From positions 1-64,000 of the forward strand of contig CANLGD010000003.1 in NCBI GenBank assembly GCA_947490145.1: a stretch of 64,000 bases of DNA, in the 5' to 3' direction. Below the pieces are notes generated by a model. That model worked only from the letters and a program-made list of their open reading frames with translations. It did no database searches and was not told the DNA's origin. How positions within the stretch are numbered: position 1 is the first letter of the stretch; the number at the start of each line of letters is the position of its first letter. Source of the stretch: Flavobacteriia bacterium. Lineage in GTDB: Bacteria; Bacteroidota; Bacteroidia; Flavobacteriales_D; Crocinitomicaceae. The position numbers and the translations under genes are program-made. Shown here in pieces: positions 62,882-64,000 of the stretch.

Positions 62882-63687
62882 GTTGCTTTCATTTGTGAAT
62901 CATTGATATTGTTTTCTTGAAATTTTTGGTAAACAAATTCGTTCATTGCATGCAATATTTTCGAATTATCTTCAGTTTTTGCCCAAACATTTACTGATAA
63001 ATCTATACTTTCATGTGTTACCAAAGTTACTCCAATTACAGGTTTTGGTTCAAGAAAAATCCGATCTTCAGATTTAATAAATGATTCAATTATAAGTTTT
63101 ACCTCATCTAAATTTGTTCCATTATTTAAACGAAAAACAACATCAACACTGCGCTCATCTTCCATTGTAAAATTGATTACTTGTCCATTGGCAACAGGAC
63201 CATTTGGTAATATAACCACTTTATTATCAGACGTATGTAAATAAGTGTTAAAAATTAGAATTTCTTTCACAGTTCCTATTTCATTTAAAGCTTTTATCGT
63301 GTCTCCAACTTTAAATGGCTTAAAGGCTAAAATCATTACTCCTCCAGCAAAATTGGATAAAGTTCCAGAAAAAGCCATACCGATTGCCAAACCTGCTGCA
63401 CCCAAAATTGCGACAAAAGAAGTCATTTCGATTCCAAGCTGATTAATTCCTGTTACAATTACAAGAGCTTTCAAAGTAATTGACGTAAAGCTAGTTAAAA
63501 ATGTAATTAAACCCTCATCTGTTTTACTTTTTGTTAGTAGTTTACGCACAGTTCTTGAAGCCATTTTTGCAAGCCAAAAACCAACTACAAAAATAATTAC
63601 TGCAATCAAAATATTAGTTCCAATTTTAATTAGAATCTGGTTAATATCTTGATACGAATAGCCAAATAATTTTTCTATGTTTTTCAT
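62878..63687 (-). CDS. mscS: Small-conductance mechanosensitive channel
   Basis: A 269-aa MscS-type channel that releases solutes on hypo-osmotic shock. Three helices: residues about 18-45, 60-85, and the pore helix ILGAAGLAIGMAFSGTLSNFAGGVMIL. The beta domain starts at LAFKPFKVGDTI and the C-terminal vestibule follows. Length is like E. coli MscS. It follows the O-methyltransferase by 7 bases, giving a three-gene operon with the thioesterase. Confidence 0.93.
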   Translation of the reverse strand: MKNIEKLFGYSYQDINQILIKIGTNILIAVIIFVVGFWLAKMASRTVRKLLTKSKTDEGLITFLTSFTSITLKALVIVTGINQLGIEMTSFVAILGAAGLAIGMAFSGTLSNFAGGVMILAFKPFKVGDTIKALNEIGTVKEILIFNTYLHTSDNKVVILPNGPVANGQVINFTMEDERSVDVVFRLNNGTNLDEVKLIIESFIKSEDRIFLEPKPVIGVTLVTHESIDLSVNVWAKTEDNSKILHAMNEFVYQKFQENNINDSQMKAT

Positions 63688-63694
63688 TAGATTA

Positions 63695-64000
63695 TTACAA
63701 TTTTCTTGTTAGCATCAAACCATCTCGGATAGGCAATAAAATTGTTTCAACTCTTGGGTCATTTTTCATCAAATTATTAAATTCTAAAATGATTTTAGTA
63801 TCTAAATCATCTGGTTTTAAATTTTTTATGACCTTTCCTGACCATAAGACATTATCTGTAATGATAAATCCACCAGCTTTTAATTTATCAAAAACTAAAT
63901 GATAATAATTGACATAATTTTCCTTATCAGCATCAATGAAAATTAAATCATATTCTTCTTGTAATGATGGAATAATTTGCATTGCATCGCCAATTCTGTA
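63695..64000 (-). CDS. SAM-dependent O-methyltransferase, partial
   Basis: The C-terminal 101 residues of a class I methyltransferase of the CCoAOMT type (methyltransferase 3 family); the N-terminus lies beyond the right edge. The frame stays open to base 64000 (YRIGDAMQIIPSL). YDLIFIDADKENYVNYY is the metal-binding DADK motif, followed by GGFIITDNVLWSGKV and LPIRDGLMLTRKL at the C-terminus. It catalyses methylation of a small catechol-like or hydroxyl substrate, not known here. Confidence 0.92.
   Translation of the reverse strand, partial: YRIGDAMQIIPSLQEEYDLIFIDADKENYVNYYHLVFDKLKAGGFIITDNVLWSGKVIKNLKPDDLDTKIILEFNNLMKNDPRVETILLPIRDGLMLTRKL

Overview
The window is AT-rich chromosomal DNA from a member of the Bacteroidota, most likely Flavobacteriales. 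The evidence is two proteins with C-terminal type IX secretion (T9SS) sorting tails, a short RpoD of the Bacteroidota type, Rho with a long charged N-terminal insert, a GWxTD-domain protein, YfhO, DUF4834, DUF4494 and DUF2490 families, and TAnnTTTG promoter elements. I cannot assign a genus. Most of it reads as ordinary core chromosome; there is no prophage, integrative element, CRISPR array or defence island that I can see.

Layout: (1) 0-2 kb: a 5S rRNA gene with terminator (the end of an rRNA operon lying to the left), a decayed ISAon1-type transposase (about 0.24-1.6 kb) and tRNA-Ser(UGA). (2) 2-4.5 kb: GWxTD-domain protein and a family 2 glycosyltransferase. (3) 4.6-10 kb: a purine-catabolism cluster of guanine deaminase and xanthine dehydrogenase (xdhC, xdhA, xdhB), expected to take guanine to xanthine to urate. 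(4) 10-18 kb: phosphohexomutase, family 9 glycosyltransferase, rpoD, LMW phosphatase, DUF423, MBL hydrolase, lpdA. (5) 18-25 kb: carB, DUF4834, a TonB-C protein, and an envelope operon (lipoprotein, secreted protein, VTC-domain protein, DUF4956 membrane protein, DUF2490 outer membrane protein). (6) 25-32 kb: SLC13 transporter, YfhO, tryptophan 2,3-dioxygenase-like protein, a secreted unknown. (7) 32-36 kb: a lycopene cyclase/Blh carotene dioxygenase fusion whose 5' end is missing, then DUF2130. (8) 36-43.4 kb: VWA plus MoxR-like ATPase pair, a TonB-dependent receptor-like protein, YkgJ cysteine-cluster protein and two tandem mini-rhodaneses. (9) 43-52 kb: T9SS M1 peptidase, alpha/beta hydrolase-like protein, prfC, a probable internally deleted acetyltransferase, a secreted M16 peptidase, YqgE. 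(10) 52-64 kb: YdeI-like protein with a C-terminal CDGSH iron-sulfur motif, rho, a T9SS adhesin-like protein, DUF4268, a lipoprotein, a broken rhodanese, a cupin, a cytosolic M16 peptidase with pdxH, DUF4494, a thioredoxin-like protein, a thioesterase/MscS pair, and an O-methyltransferase running off the right edge.

The most unusual signals are gene decay and intergenic structure rather than a clearly new system. Four coding remnants (IS transposase, cyclase N-terminus, GNAT, rhodanese) are interrupted or truncated. Several gene borders hold long imperfect inverted repeats built from short repeated words (AACTCATAACTC; AAAGTCAAGACTTTATTT; ATCCGCCGCGGCGGA), and one copy of the last appears to sit in frame inside a coding sequence. 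The best candidates for a poorly described system are the VTC/DUF4956/DUF2490 operon and the cyclase-Blh fusion. I do not claim that any of these is proven novel.
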